From Phycisphaerales bacterium (lineage in GTDB: Bacteria; Planctomycetota; Phycisphaerae; UBA1845): a stretch of 63,695 bases of DNA. Below the pieces are notes generated by a model. It did no database searches. It was not told where the DNA came from and saw only the letters and a list, made by a program, of their open reading frames with translations. The number at the start of each line of letters is the position of its first letter. The first letter of the stretch is position 1. The translations under genes and the position numbers were made by a program. The stretch is from assembly GCA_020639095.1 (NCBI GenBank), contig JACKHH010000021.1:1-63695 (forward strand), given 5' to 3'. Of the stretch, positions 17,523 to 27,012 are shown one piece after another.

Positions 17523-17556
17523 GGGCAGCGAGCACGCTCGCTGCCCTTCTTGTTTG
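17523..17556 (+). terminator. Rho-independent terminator of the tad operon
   Basis: GGGCAGCGAGC at 17523-17533, a two-base gap, then GCTCGCTGCCC at 17536-17546, followed by TTCTTGTTTG. A perfect 11-bp stem with a T-rich tail just after tadC; it also separates tadC from the convergent gene ending at 17573. Confidence 0.92.
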
Positions 17557-17572
17557 TATGCGATTCACCGAC

Positions 17573-20167
17573 TCACTCGCCCGGTAAGAAGTGGATTTCG
17601 GCGGGATTCGCCGCGCCTGACGGTGTCGCACTCTCCGGTGTGAGTCGGGCGGGGACCGGCGATGCGGTCAGTAGGAACGCACTTTGCAGCCCTGCGAAGT
17701 CGCGGCAGTCCACGTCGCCGTCGCTGTCCAGGTCCGCGCGGGCGGCATCGTCCGGTGGGCAGGCAGGCGTCACGTCGGGTCCATCAAGGCAGTCCACGAA
17801 GCGCAGCAGGTCGTCCGAGTCCACATCGCCGTCATTGTCGATGTCGCCGGGAAGGCCGGCGCTGCGCCAGAGGAATGCTTGTGTTTTACCAAGCGAAGGG
17901 TTGTACCCGTAGCCTACGACGGTGATGGCGCCGTTGGAATCGACTTCGACATCCTGGGCGCTCGATGACGAGAAACCGGCTGGTAGGAACGCGCTCAAGT
18001 CGATGTAGCTGTCCGGCGATCCGATCCACAGTGCCGCGTGATTGTCGACGACGCCGACCTGCACCCCCGAGTGCGTTGCGTAGGCGTCGCTGCTGCCCCA
18101 CTCCGGTCGGTGGAGTTCGACTGCAGTTGCGCTTCCACCGGCCCAAAGCGCCGCGTGCGATGCCGTTCCGCTGCCGACATGTCCGACGGCTTGCCCGTCA
18201 CCGGCTCCTACGATGCTGGATGTTGCAAATCCCAATGGATGCAAGTCCGTGACGCTGGTCGCGGTGCCCGTCCACATGGCCGCGTGTGTCGTGGTGGTCG
18301 CGCCTATCGGAACGAGCGTGCCGTACTGTTTATCGCCGTCGATTGCGCTGATGGAACACCGTTCGACAAGCGCACCGGGATTGAGATAGGTCACGCTGTG
18401 GGGCGGCGTCCACAGGTAGGGGTAGCTGTGATAGAGGCCCAGGCTGTATTCATGGGCTGCGTTGGTCACTATGCGTTGGCCGTCAGTGGCGGTTGCGGAG
18501 TCGTATTCCGCGCCGCTGATATGGACTTCGGTGTACGCGTGCGAATCCGCCCACCAGTAGCAACCCGATTGCCAGGCGCAGGTCCACCACTGTCCACCGC
18601 CCTGGCACGAGTAGGTGTGCCAGAACCAGCCCACCATGAGGTTTCCCTCGACGTCGTAGATGCCTCCGCCGACGGACCCCGGTGGAGTGATGTCCGCGGG
18701 TGCGAGCGTGTCGCTATTCCACGCGATGGGGTGCGACAGGCTCATGACTCTTCCGTCGGGCAGCGTCGTGGTGATGTTCGCTGCGCCGCCGATCTGTCCC
18801 TGGCTGATGCCGTACGCATACGATGCGCCATCCGCCCAGCCGGGGTGGATGTTGGTAGCGCTCCACCAGCGTGGCGCGATCGCGGGCGTTTGCAACATCA
18901 ACTCGGCGGGCGTGCTCGCGACCGCGCCACAGTCGTTGGTGACGACGACATCGTAGAATCCGGCATCGTCGAATGCTGGCGCAGTGATTTTCATCGTGGC
19001 GGTGTCCGTGCCTGAAAGCTCGCTGCCCCAAACGGTGGGCCCGTCGTTGAGTGGAACACCGTCCCGACGCCACTGATACGTGAAGGGGGCAGCACCGTTC
19101 ACCGATACGCTGAAGCCCGCGACTGAGCCCGCATACGCGTGTTGGTCGAATGGTCCGGTGATTTCAGCGCAACGCGGAGTGAAGAGTGTCTCGACGGTAT
19201 CGGTTCCGCCCGCGTCGTTGTCACCGCCAATTGCGTAGATAAGGTCATCACTGCCGAGAATGCACGCAAACCATTTGCGCGGAGTGTTCAGGGATGGGCC
19301 CGCGACCCAGGTGTTGCTTGCGGGTTCCAGTTTGTACACGGTGGTCTGTGTCGCGCCGGCACCGAGCGGACCGGATTCGCCCCCCACGACATAGACGCGA
19401 CCATCGGCTCCGAGGACGGCGCGGGCTCCGCTGATCGGTACAGGCAGATCGGGTACCGCGGTATCGGACCACGTGTTGCCGGCAATGTCGTAGCGCGCGA
19501 CGTTGGCGACGCGCGCGGTGCCGGACTGGTTGATGCCGCCGATGACGAGCATGTGGCCATTGCCGTCGTATGCGCCGCAGGCATCCGCGACGGGGGTGGG
19601 GAGCGGTGCGAGCGTGGTCCACGTATCGGTCAGCGCGTCGTAACGATCGCAGTGGCCGGAGTTCAGGCCGCCTTCTCCGGGTCCGCCGCCGAAACCGTAC
19701 AACCGGCTCATGTCGTCCGATGCCCATGCGAAATACCCAATCGCGGCATCCGGCGCGGAGCGCGATGCGATCGCGGTCGAGATGCCGTCAATGGGGTCGT
19801 ACACGCGGTCCGGTCCAGGCCCGTCGTCGCCGAGAATGAATCCGCCGTAAACGACGATGCGTCCGAGCGCGTCGATGCCCGCAGCTTCGCTGACGATGGG
19901 GCCGGCGCCGTCCAGCGGGGCAATCGCGGTCCAGGTGCCACCGGAGTATTCATGGCTGTTGCCGTCCTGATCGCCGCCGTTCTGCCACGGCGTGCCACCG
20001 ATAGCATAGAGAATTCCACCATCGTTGACACCGGCAGCGTATTGCCGGGGCGCGCCTCCTATTGGAAGCGGGTCCGTGTATTGCCAGGTTTGCGCGCGGG
20101 CGGGCTCAACAAAGAATGCGTGAATGCAGGACAGAGCGACAGCGTAGCGAATGACGCGCGTGCGCAT
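17573..20167 (-). CDS. Secreted Kelch / Ig-like / HAF-repeat protein with dockerin-like tail
   Basis: 864 residues. A signal peptide (MRTRVIRYAVALSCIHAFFV, cut near ARAQ) precedes a Kelch propeller at about 30-330, with repeated blade phrases such as YAIGGDNDAGG and VYVVGGESG. An immunoglobulin-like domain follows (about 335-430, FTYQWRRDGVPLNDGP), then a region of HAF-type extracellular repeats (HAALWAGGSA, HAALWIGSP, TQAFLWR) to about 790. The C-terminus holds two calcium-loop segments, DIDNDGDVDSDDLLRF and DLDSDGDVDCRDFAGL, resembling a dockerin. ATG 20167 is preceded by AAAGGT; a TTG at 20182 also fits. The function is probably extracellular or cell-surface, ligand unknown. Confidence 0.82.
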   Translation of the reverse strand: MRTRVIRYAVALSCIHAFFVEPARAQTWQYTDPLPIGGAPRQYAAGVNDGGILYAIGGTPWQNGGDQDGNSHEYSGGTWTAIAPLDGAGPIVSEAAGIDALGRIVVYGGFILGDDGPGPDRVYDPIDGISTAIASRSAPDAAIGYFAWASDDMSRLYGFGGGPGEGGLNSGHCDRYDALTDTWTTLAPLPTPVADACGAYDGNGHMLVIGGINQSGTARVANVARYDIAGNTWSDTAVPDLPVPISGARAVLGADGRVYVVGGESGPLGAGATQTTVYKLEPASNTWVAGPSLNTPRKWFACILGSDDLIYAIGGDNDAGGTDTVETLFTPRCAEITGPFDQHAYAGSVAGFSVSVNGAAPFTYQWRRDGVPLNDGPTVWGSELSGTDTATMKITAPAFDDAGFYDVVVTNDCGAVASTPAELMLQTPAIAPRWWSATNIHPGWADGASYAYGISQGQIGGAANITTTLPDGRVMSLSHPIAWNSDTLAPADITPPGSVGGGIYDVEGNLMVGWFWHTYSCQGGGQWWTCAWQSGCYWWADSHAYTEVHISGAEYDSATATDGQRIVTNAAHEYSLGLYHSYPYLWTPPHSVTYLNPGALVERCSISAIDGDKQYGTLVPIGATTTTHAAMWTGTATSVTDLHPLGFATSSIVGAGDGQAVGHVGSGTASHAALWAGGSATAVELHRPEWGSSDAYATHSGVQVGVVDNHAALWIGSPDSYIDLSAFLPAGFSSSSAQDVEVDSNGAITVVGYGYNPSLGKTQAFLWRSAGLPGDIDNDGDVDSDDLLRFVDCLDGPDVTPACPPDDAARADLDSDGDVDCRDFAGLQSAFLLTASPVPARLTPESATPSGAANPAEIHFLPGE

Positions 20168-20346
20168 GGGATGACCTTTCAAGATGTCGTGTTTGAGCTG
20201 TAGTCCACAACGGTCAGTTCAGTCTGCGAATCGGCGCGCGGCGCTTCAACGGAGCTTAAGCATGGCTAATTGCAAAATCTGCACGCGTAGATGTGGACAG
20301 AATGTGTCGGATGGCGATTGGTTGTGATTCTAATTGGTGTGAGCGC

Positions 20347-22455
20347 TCACGGCGCGCTTTGGCTGAGCATCGCACGAAGATCGGGGCGTTTTTCTAGCGC
20401 GTTCTTAACATGTGCGTCAGCTTCTGCGGCGCGCCCTAGGTCGCGGAGGGTCAGACCCAGGAAAAGTTCGGTTTCGGCGTCGTTGGGGTTTTCCGAAAGA
20501 AGCGTTTCCAGGTGCGGGACTGCTTCCGCTGGTCGGCCCATGACGTTGAGCAGCCAGGCGAGTTCGCGGCGCGCAGCGGGTGCGTGCGGATCGGCTGCGA
20601 CTGCGCTCTGGTAGTATGAAAGCGCTGCTTCCGGTTGGCGTTGTTCCAGGCGGATCTGCGCGAGCATGACGTAGACTTCCGCTTTGTACGGGTTGTCGTA
20701 GGCGAGCGTGGTCATGAGTTGCTCGGCTGCCTCGTCAAGCCTGCCGACGCGGCGCAGCGCGTGCGCGGTCACCAGCCGAAGGTGCGGCGACTGTGGGGAA
20801 TACGCAATCGCCTGGGCGTATTCCGCGAGCGCCTTGTCGAATTCTTCGAGCCGGGCGTAGGCCAGCCCGCGATCCATGTGCCAGCGACCCGGGCTTGGCG
20901 GCGGTCCGGCGAACTGCACGCGACACGGCAGGTACACGAGCACGCAAAGCAGCGTGGTGAGCGCGGCGGTTTGCCACTTGCGCGCGGCGAACGCGGTGAT
21001 GATCGTGTCGATTGCGATCGCCGCGAAGAGCAGGAGGTACGGGATCAGCGGGACGCGGTACCTGCCCGCGACGAAGAACGGCACAATTGCGGCGAAGATA
21101 ACCACAACGATCGCGATCGCGAGGCGCACGAGCGCGCGGCGATCGAGGTTGGTGTCGGAAACTCGGCGCGTCCGCGTCAGTTCCGCGACCAGACCCACAA
21201 GCGCCAGCGCCAGCACGGACGCGAATCCGCCCGGTAGGTGCGAGAGGACGGGGGAGTTGTCGTGCTCTAACTGGATTTCCCAATTGTTCGGGACTTCGAC
21301 CGGTCCCCAGAACATGAGCGTCTTCTTCGCCATGAGTCGCAGCCAATCACCCGGTTGCGTGCGCATGTACTTGAATGCGAGTCCGTTGAAGAACGCGGAG
21401 ACTTCGCGGTAGCTCATCGGTTTGCCCGTATGGCGCTCGACGGACGCGACGATCGCGGGGTAGTCGTAGGGCGTGTGGAACCGGCCAAAGCCGGGCACCT
21501 GGCCCGCGGCATGCCCGCCTGAGTCTGGGTTATTCCCAATGTAGAGGTTTACGCCGCCGTTCGCGGAGATGGGTACGAATTCTCCCGAAACGCGGTAGTT
21601 GCGGATGGTCGCGGGCGCGATGGTCGCGAGGGTCACGGCTGATGCTACTGCGGCGGATAGCCAGGCACGCTTGCGGTTGTCGCCTTTGCGCAGCGTGAGC
21701 ACCATCCACACGCACACGACGGCTGCAACGGGCAAGACATTGGGTCGCAGCAGCGCTGCAATTCCGAGCAGCACGCCGACACCGGCAGCGCTGAGCAATC
21801 TCGGGCGGTCGCGCCAGCGTCCCAGGAGATACACCGAAGCGAGCAGCGCGATGGTCGTCAGCGTCGTCGCGTGCAGTTCGCCTTCGAAATAGACGAACGC
21901 CCAGCAGGTGGCCATGCCGGCAGACCAGAGCAAACCGATGCGCGAGCTGAACCAGCGCTTCCCGATCACGAACGCGAGCAGGCAACCCGCGAGCCCGAAC
22001 GCCATCTGCACGACGCGCGGCGCGGCGATGTTGATTCCGATGACGCGGTAGAGCGCAGCCAGGAAGTAGGGGTAGCCCGGCGGGCGGACGAAGGGGACCT
22101 GTTGCGTGTGCGGATCGGGATTTCCCGGTGGCGGGGCCCAGTTTCCGGTGACCAGCCCGTCGGCCCAGTATTGGTGAAAACCAGCATCGACACCGGGCGA
22201 CACAAATTCGGGCTTCGCGGCGATCTCGCCGAGATACAAACCGCGAATCGCGAGCGCGACGATCAGAATGCCGAGCAGAATCCACTTGTCGTACGACGGG
22301 CGACTGTGGGACGGACTTTCCAGTCCGTCTTGACCGGCTGGAAAGCCGGTCCCACAGGCATCGCCAGACAAGCCCTTGTCATGCGCTTTCCCTGCCGGCG
22401 CACCGGCTGGTCGCGTTGATTTGACTGAGGTGGATCGTTTGCCTTGCGACGCCAT
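20347..22455 (-). CDS. GT39-like membrane glycosyltransferase with C-terminal TPR repeats
   Basis: 702 residues. Residues 1-55 are low-complexity, then about ten helices. The first loop has GVDAGFHQYWADGLVTG and FVRPPGYPYFLAALYRVIG, the acidic-plus-RPPGYP pattern of PMT/ArnT-type GT-C enzymes that use polyprenyl-phosphate sugars. TPR repeats fill about residues 550-690 (LAYARLEEFDKALAEYAQAI, AEVYVMLAQIRLEQRQPEAA). The start overlaps the stop of the upstream GH20 gene as TGATG. A palindromic repeat doublet at 22305-22356 is read in frame as CGTGFPAGQDGLESPSHS just before the first helix, a likely repeat insertion tolerated in a flexible N-terminus. Confidence 0.78.
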   Translation of the reverse strand: MASQGKRSTSVKSTRPAGAPAGKAHDKGLSGDACGTGFPAGQDGLESPSHSRPSYDKWILLGILIVALAIRGLYLGEIAAKPEFVSPGVDAGFHQYWADGLVTGNWAPPPGNPDPHTQQVPFVRPPGYPYFLAALYRVIGINIAAPRVVQMAFGLAGCLLAFVIGKRWFSSRIGLLWSAGMATCWAFVYFEGELHATTLTTIALLASVYLLGRWRDRPRLLSAAGVGVLLGIAALLRPNVLPVAAVVCVWMVLTLRKGDNRKRAWLSAAVASAVTLATIAPATIRNYRVSGEFVPISANGGVNLYIGNNPDSGGHAAGQVPGFGRFHTPYDYPAIVASVERHTGKPMSYREVSAFFNGLAFKYMRTQPGDWLRLMAKKTLMFWGPVEVPNNWEIQLEHDNSPVLSHLPGGFASVLALALVGLVAELTRTRRVSDTNLDRRALVRLAIAIVVVIFAAIVPFFVAGRYRVPLIPYLLLFAAIAIDTIITAFAARKWQTAALTTLLCVLVYLPCRVQFAGPPPSPGRWHMDRGLAYARLEEFDKALAEYAQAIAYSPQSPHLRLVTAHALRRVGRLDEAAEQLMTTLAYDNPYKAEVYVMLAQIRLEQRQPEAALSYYQSAVAADPHAPAARRELAWLLNVMGRPAEAVPHLETLLSENPNDAETELFLGLTLRDLGRAAEADAHVKNALEKRPDLRAMLSQSAP
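22305..22356. repeat. Inverted doublet of the family A hairpin (REPIN-like), inside a gene
   Basis: 52 bp beginning TGTGGGAC and ending with its near reverse complement GTCCCACA. The two internal hairpins are GGACTTTCCAGTCC and ACCGGCTGGAAAGCCGGT. The right-hand hairpin is the unit that is tandemly repeated at 4051-4197. Two inverted copies a short distance apart is the layout of a REPIN. Confidence 0.85.
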
Positions 22456-24098
22456 CAGCGCTCCGGCTTGCGGTAGTTCACGCTCATCGCGTCGAGGCGT
22501 TTGAGATGCACCCCAAGCCGCTCCTGAAATGCGGACCAGTCGCGAGCCTCGGCGGGCGACCAAAGCACCTCAGCCAGCGCGCACGCACGCGGAAACGCCA
22601 TGTACTCGACGTCGGCAGGCGTGTTCATCTGCTCGGTCCAGAGATTGCCCTGCCCGCCAAGGACGTGCTTGGCTTTCTCAGCGTTCAACTCGCTGGGGAC
22701 CGGTTCGTAGGCGTACACCGTTTCGAGATCGAGCACCGGTGCCCACTTCGCGCCGCGTTCGTCCTCCGCGTCCGACTGGCGATAGTCGAAATAGCAGTGC
22801 GAAACGGGGCACATGATGACGTCGTGCCCTTCATTCGCAGCAGTGATTCCGCCTTCGGTGCCGCGCCATGACATTACAGTGGCGTCGGGGGCGAGTCCGC
22901 CTTCGAGGATTTCGTCCCAACCCACCAGCCGCTTGCCGCGCTCGTTTAGGAATTTCTCAATGCGGCGGATGAAGTAGCTTTGCAGCTCGTGCTCATTGGC
23001 GAGGTCTTCCTGCTTGATGCGGGCTTGGCATTTTCCACACGCTTCCCAGCGCTTCTTCGGGCACTCGTCGCCGCCGATGTGGATGTATTGGTTGGGAAAG
23101 AGGTTGCAGACTTCGCCGAGTACGTTTTCGAGGAAGTTGAACGTCGCGTCGTTGCCGGCGCAGAACACGTCCTGGCGAATGCCCGACTTGCCGACCACCT
23201 CGAACGGTCCACCGGTGCACGACAGCTTGGGATAGGCTGCCAGCGCCGCCTGCGTGTGGCCCGGCATCTCGATCTCGGGCAGGACGGTGATGTAGCGCTC
23301 CTTGGCGTAGGCGAGCACTTCGCGAACCTGATCCTTGGTGTAGAACCCGCCGTAGCGCTTGCCGTTCTCGTCGCGCCATGCCGCGATCTCGGTGAGCGCG
23401 GGGTACTTGTCGATCTGAATGCGCCAGCCCTGGTCATCGGTGAGGTGCCAGTGGAAGACGTTCATCTTGTGGTACGCGAGCAGGTCGAGGAAGCGCTTGA
23501 CGAACGAGACGGGCATGAAGTGGCGCGAGACGTCCAGGTGCATGCCGCGCCAGGAGAATCGCGGTTTGTCGACGATGTGGCACACGGGCAGGAACGACGC
23601 AGCCTGCTCGCCCGCCGGTTTGACACCGGGCTGATCGTGCAACTGGCGGATCGTTTGATAACCGTAGAACAGACCCTGCGGAGACAGCGCCTTGAGCACG
23701 ACGCCCGACGCGGTCACGTCGAGCGTGTAGCCTTCGTCGCCGAGGTTGGCGTCGGCGCCATCGGTGGTGATGAGGATCGTGCCGACCGGTAGTTCACCAG
23801 CCGGGGCGATGAGCTGAGGCTTGCGGCCCGCCCAGGTTTCGATTTGCGTCGCCAGCAGTTCCGCTACGGGCTTGGCTGCGTCGTTGCAGGCGATGGCCGC
23901 ATCGGCAGCTAAGGGGGCCCATTCGCCTGAGAGTTCGCATGTCGCGGGTTGCGGAATCACTGATACGCTCCAGCCTTTGTCCGTGCCTTTGGAATCTTCC
24001 GTTGATTGTACCGATATGTCCTGCGCCGCACAGTGCTGCGCGAGGCAGGCACCGGCTACGATAGTTGCGAAGATAACGGCAATGCGTGTCCGCGTCAT
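22455..24098 (-). CDS. Beta-N-acetylhexosaminidase (GH20), secreted
   Basis: 547 residues with a signal peptide ending near AQHCAAQD. A small N-terminal alpha/beta domain (about 40-165) precedes the GH20 barrel. The substrate-assisted catalytic pair is visible as HIGGDEC, Asp344-Glu345; HLTDDQGWRIQIDKYP, RHFMPVSFVKRFLDLLAYHK and the late MSWRGTEGG are GH20 hallmarks. It would release terminal GlcNAc or GalNAc outside the cytoplasm. The stop overlaps the start of the GT39-like gene, and the symporter gene ends 3 bases upstream, so the three are almost certainly one operon. It fits chito-oligosaccharide or peptidoglycan-fragment processing. Confidence 0.93.
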   Translation of the reverse strand: MTRTRIAVIFATIVAGACLAQHCAAQDISVQSTEDSKGTDKGWSVSVIPQPATCELSGEWAPLAADAAIACNDAAKPVAELLATQIETWAGRKPQLIAPAGELPVGTILITTDGADANLGDEGYTLDVTASGVVLKALSPQGLFYGYQTIRQLHDQPGVKPAGEQAASFLPVCHIVDKPRFSWRGMHLDVSRHFMPVSFVKRFLDLLAYHKMNVFHWHLTDDQGWRIQIDKYPALTEIAAWRDENGKRYGGFYTKDQVREVLAYAKERYITVLPEIEMPGHTQAALAAYPKLSCTGGPFEVVGKSGIRQDVFCAGNDATFNFLENVLGEVCNLFPNQYIHIGGDECPKKRWEACGKCQARIKQEDLANEHELQSYFIRRIEKFLNERGKRLVGWDEILEGGLAPDATVMSWRGTEGGITAANEGHDVIMCPVSHCYFDYRQSDAEDERGAKWAPVLDLETVYAYEPVPSELNAEKAKHVLGGQGNLWTEQMNTPADVEYMAFPRACALAEVLWSPAEARDWSAFQERLGVHLKRLDAMSVNYRKPER

Positions 24099-24101
24099 TG
24101 A

Positions 24102-25895
24102 TCAAACTCCTTTTGCCGGAGCAACCCGCCGCCGGCTTCGCAAAACCCCGAATAGCAGTCCCGTACTCACCACCGCGACGCCCAGCAGCACGAATCCCTG
24201 CGTGCGATGCCCGAAGAGCAGGCTGCCAGTGCCAAAAAGTACGGAGTAAACGGCAGCACAGCCCAAAATCCAGCACAACAAAGAGTGCGTGAGGCTGTCG
24301 GGCGATTCGCCGACGCCCGCGGCTTCTCGTACCCAGCGCCAGCCAGGACCCGCCGGTTGGATACGGCGGCAGAAATCGATCAGTGTGTTGCGCTCGACCG
24401 GTGGCGTAAGGAAAGTCACGACGAGCCAAACGACCGTGGTGAATCCGACCGTGTAGAGCATGCCGGCTTCTGCGCTGATCAGTGGCGGTTGATCCGGCGG
24501 TTGGAAATGGTTGAACACGAGGATGGTGATTGAAACCGCGAACGAACTGACCATCGCGGCGATTTCGCTCCACGCGTTGATCCGCCACCAGAACCAGCGC
24601 AACAGATAGATCAGCCCCGTTCCCGCGCCGATGGTGAGCAGCACCTGGAACCCGGCGCCCGCGGAGTCGATCACCGCGACCAGTGATCCGCCGACGACCA
24701 TCAGCAGCACGGTGACAACGCGCGACACTCGGATGTAGTGGTGCTGCGACGCGTTGGGCACAAGGAACCGGCGGTAGAGGTCGTGGATCAGGTACGACGT
24801 GCCCAAGTTGAGCTGCGTCGACATTGTCGAGACGTAGGCTGCGAGCAGCGATGCGGTGATGATGCCCAGCATACCCGCGGGTACGAAGGTGAGCATCGCA
24901 GGGTAGGCCATGTCGTGGTTCACCAGGTCAGGCCGGATGTGCGGGAACGTGGTGCGGATGCTCTCCAGGTTTGGGAAAACAAGTAGCGACGCCAAGCCGA
25001 CGATGATCCACGGCCAGGGGCGCAGCGCGTAGTGGGCGGCATTGAACCAGAGCGTGGCGCCGGCAGCATGGCGTTCGTCCTTGGCTGCCAGGATGCGCTG
25101 CGCGATGTAGCTGCCGCCGCCCGGTTCGGAACCCGGATACCATGCGGACCACCACTGCACGGTGAGCGGGAGGATGAAGATCGCCAGCGCGGTTTGCCAG
25201 TTACCAAAGTCCGGGAGCAAGCCGAGTTTGGACGGGTCGATTCCCGCGATCAGGCCATCTAGTCCGCCAACCGCGGGATGTTTCAGCGCGAAATAGGCCG
25301 CGGTCAGTGATCCGGTCATCGCGAACACGAACTGCACGAGGTCGGAGACGAGCACGCCCCACAGCCCGGAGACGGCGGACACAGCGCTGCACAGGATGAT
25401 CGCGAAGACGATCGTCTGCCATGCGGGAATTCCAAAGAGAACGCTCGCGATCTTTACGGCTGCCAGTGTTACGGTTGCGATGATAAAGCAGTTGTAAACC
25501 AAGCCGAGGTAGACGGCGCGAAAACCGCGGACGAGGGCTGCCGACGGCCCGGCATAGCGGATCTCGTAGAATTCGAGGTCGGTGACGAGCCCCGCGCGTC
25601 GCCAGAGGCGCGCGTAGAAAAAGACCGTGGCCATTCCGGTGAGCAGGAACGCCCACCACGCCCAGTTTTTCGCGATGCCATCTTCGCGCACAAACTGCGT
25701 GACGAGTCCCGGTGTGTCGGTGGAGAAGGTCGTGGCCACCATCGACGTGCCGACGAGCCACCACGGGCCGGAGCGGCCTGAGACGAAGAACTCGGTGGTG
25801 TCCTTGCCGGCGCGGCGCGCGAAGAAGAGTGCTGGGGTGAAAATGAGGATGACGCTGCCGGCAAGCACGATCCAATCTACGGTGGTGAGCTGCAT
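24102..25895 (-). CDS. Sodium:solute symporter (SSS family)
   Basis: 597 residues, about fourteen helices. The N-terminus MQLTTVDWIVLAGSVILIF, then TTEFFVSGRSGPWWLVGTSM and FSTDTPGLVTQFVREDGIAKN, matches the SSS fold (LeuT-like), in which the first repeat carries the Na+ site. A closely related subgroup is usually next to sugar-processing genes. Directly upstream of the GH20 gene with a 3-base gap, it is likely to import the sugar released by that enzyme; the substrate itself is an inference. ATG 25895 is the only good start. The upstream gap 25896-26215 is made of dispersed repeats. Confidence 0.88.
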   Translation of the reverse strand: MQLTTVDWIVLAGSVILIFTPALFFARRAGKDTTEFFVSGRSGPWWLVGTSMVATTFSTDTPGLVTQFVREDGIAKNWAWWAFLLTGMATVFFYARLWRRAGLVTDLEFYEIRYAGPSAALVRGFRAVYLGLVYNCFIIATVTLAAVKIASVLFGIPAWQTIVFAIILCSAVSAVSGLWGVLVSDLVQFVFAMTGSLTAAYFALKHPAVGGLDGLIAGIDPSKLGLLPDFGNWQTALAIFILPLTVQWWSAWYPGSEPGGGSYIAQRILAAKDERHAAGATLWFNAAHYALRPWPWIIVGLASLLVFPNLESIRTTFPHIRPDLVNHDMAYPAMLTFVPAGMLGIITASLLAAYVSTMSTQLNLGTSYLIHDLYRRFLVPNASQHHYIRVSRVVTVLLMVVGGSLVAVIDSAGAGFQVLLTIGAGTGLIYLLRWFWWRINAWSEIAAMVSSFAVSITILVFNHFQPPDQPPLISAEAGMLYTVGFTTVVWLVVTFLTPPVERNTLIDFCRRIQPAGPGWRWVREAAGVGESPDSLTHSLLCWILGCAAVYSVLFGTGSLLFGHRTQGFVLLGVAVVSTGLLFGVLRSRRRVAPAKGV

Positions 25896-25925
25896 GTTGT
25901 TTCGCTCGCGATATTACCGACAAAA

Positions 25926-25951
25926 CAGAGCCGCGCCCGTAAGGAAGCGGA
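25926..25951. repeat. Variant family B palindromic repeat
   Basis: CAGAGCCGCGCCCGTAAGGA followed by AGCGGA resembles the family B core (GAGCCGCGACTGTAAGGGAG) with a few substitutions. It is the first of three repeat types stacked in the 320-bp gap between the symporter and esterase genes. Confidence 0.6.
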
Positions 25952-25984
25952 GGGATTGGCCCGACGCACCTTTACGCGAAACCG

Positions 25985-26105
25985 AACCCCCCTCCCTCTG
26001 GGAGGGGCTGGGGGAGGGTGTCGCGCGATGGCGTTACTTCCTGTACCGACGCCTTTCCTTTGTTCCCCCTCACCCCTCCTCTCCCCCGATGGGAGAGGGG
26101 GTTTG
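25985..26105. repeat. Composite two-hairpin repeat (family C), solitary copy
   Basis: Same outer hairpins as at 1945-2064: CCCTCCCTCTGGGAGGG at the left and CTCTCCCCCGATGGGAGAG at the right. The middle 50 bp shares only short stretches with the 1945 copy (GTC..G.GATGGC) and differs from the two copies around 36 kb. Confidence 0.85.
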
Positions 26106-26132
26106 TTTTTCGCAATCTGCGCACCAACCAGT

Positions 26133-26157
26133 TGCAGGCAGGATGCCTGCACCACAA
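26133..26157. repeat. Dispersed hairpin repeat (family D)
   Basis: TGCAGGCAGGATGCCTGCAC plus CACAA. The reverse complement recurs at 30513-30537 with one change. Hairpin arms are GCAGGCA and TGCCTGC. Confidence 0.8.
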
Positions 26158-26215
26158 TGCCTTGCACGGACTACTGCTTAACGGCACTGCCATTAACGAT
26201 GCTGTGCTCGTCGCC

Positions 26216-26884
26216 TTACTTCGATTCTTGCCGGTGGTCGGCGAACCAGGCGAACATCTGCGGCAGGCTGTCCGTGATGATCGCGCTGCGATGTTTGTAA
26301 CCCTGTCTTTCCCAATAGCGAAACGAGATGCCGTGTTCCGCGAGCGTAGCGGCTGCCCGTCGCGATTGTGTCACCGGTACGACATCGTCGTCGCGGTCGT
26401 GAATGATCAGCGGGTCGAGTCCGCCCAGGTGCGGTAAGGCATCGAGCGGTGCCGGCGCCGCCATCGGACAGATGGTAGCAAAGCGCTGCACGTTTCGCGA
26501 CGCGATGTGCCACGTGCCCCAGCCGCCCATCGAATGGCCCGCAAGATAAACCCGGCCTGTGTCTACGCGGAGGTCTTGGCAGATGCGGTCGATGATGTCG
26601 AGCACGTCGCGTTCGCCGTTGCCATCGTAGTATTTCTCCCCGCGTCCATTAGGGGCAACCACGATGTGGCTGTGCTGTTCGCCCGCGTCTTTGATGCCGG
26701 TAAGGTCGAACCACGCGTTGTGATCGACACCTTTGCCGTGCAACACGACGAGCAACGGCAATGCTTTGCCGCTGGTCATTGCTTTCGGCAGGAAAAGGCG
26801 GAAGGGTTGCTCGCTGCGATCAACGCTGCTGATCAGCGTATACAAGTGGTCGCCGGGTTTGAGTTCGGAAAGTGGCGTATCCAT
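26216..26884 (-). CDS. Alpha/beta-hydrolase, esterase or prolyl-oligopeptidase-like
   Basis: 222 residues, no signal peptide with this start. The nucleophile elbow is LAGHSMGGWGTWHIAS (GxSxGG); the acid is in LIIHDRDDDVVPV, and the catalytic His in GYKHRSAII. The oxyanion region is LLVVLHGKGVDHN. It belongs to the phospholipase/carboxylesterase-like group of predicted esterases that often act on sugar or peptide esters. ATG 26884 was chosen over an upstream frame extension (to 26926) that overlaps the divergent gene's leader. It is divergent from namZ with about 130 bp between, so both may share a control region. Confidence 0.82.
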   Translation of the reverse strand: MDTPLSELKPGDHLYTLISSVDRSEQPFRLFLPKAMTSGKALPLLVVLHGKGVDHNAWFDLTGIKDAGEQHSHIVVAPNGRGEKYYDGNGERDVLDIIDRICQDLRVDTGRVYLAGHSMGGWGTWHIASRNVQRFATICPMAAPAPLDALPHLGGLDPLIIHDRDDDVVPVTQSRRAAATLAEHGISFRYWERQGYKHRSAIITDSLPQMFAWFADHRQESK

Positions 26885-27012
26885 GGCATTTGCCTCGACA
26901 CGATTGTACTTGGCCTGTTGGTGCAAAGTACCCGTTATGCTCTAGAATGTCGATGCGCCGGCGCGACGTTATGCGCGGCTTGTCGTTCACCTGCCACGTG
27001 GGAGTCACAACC

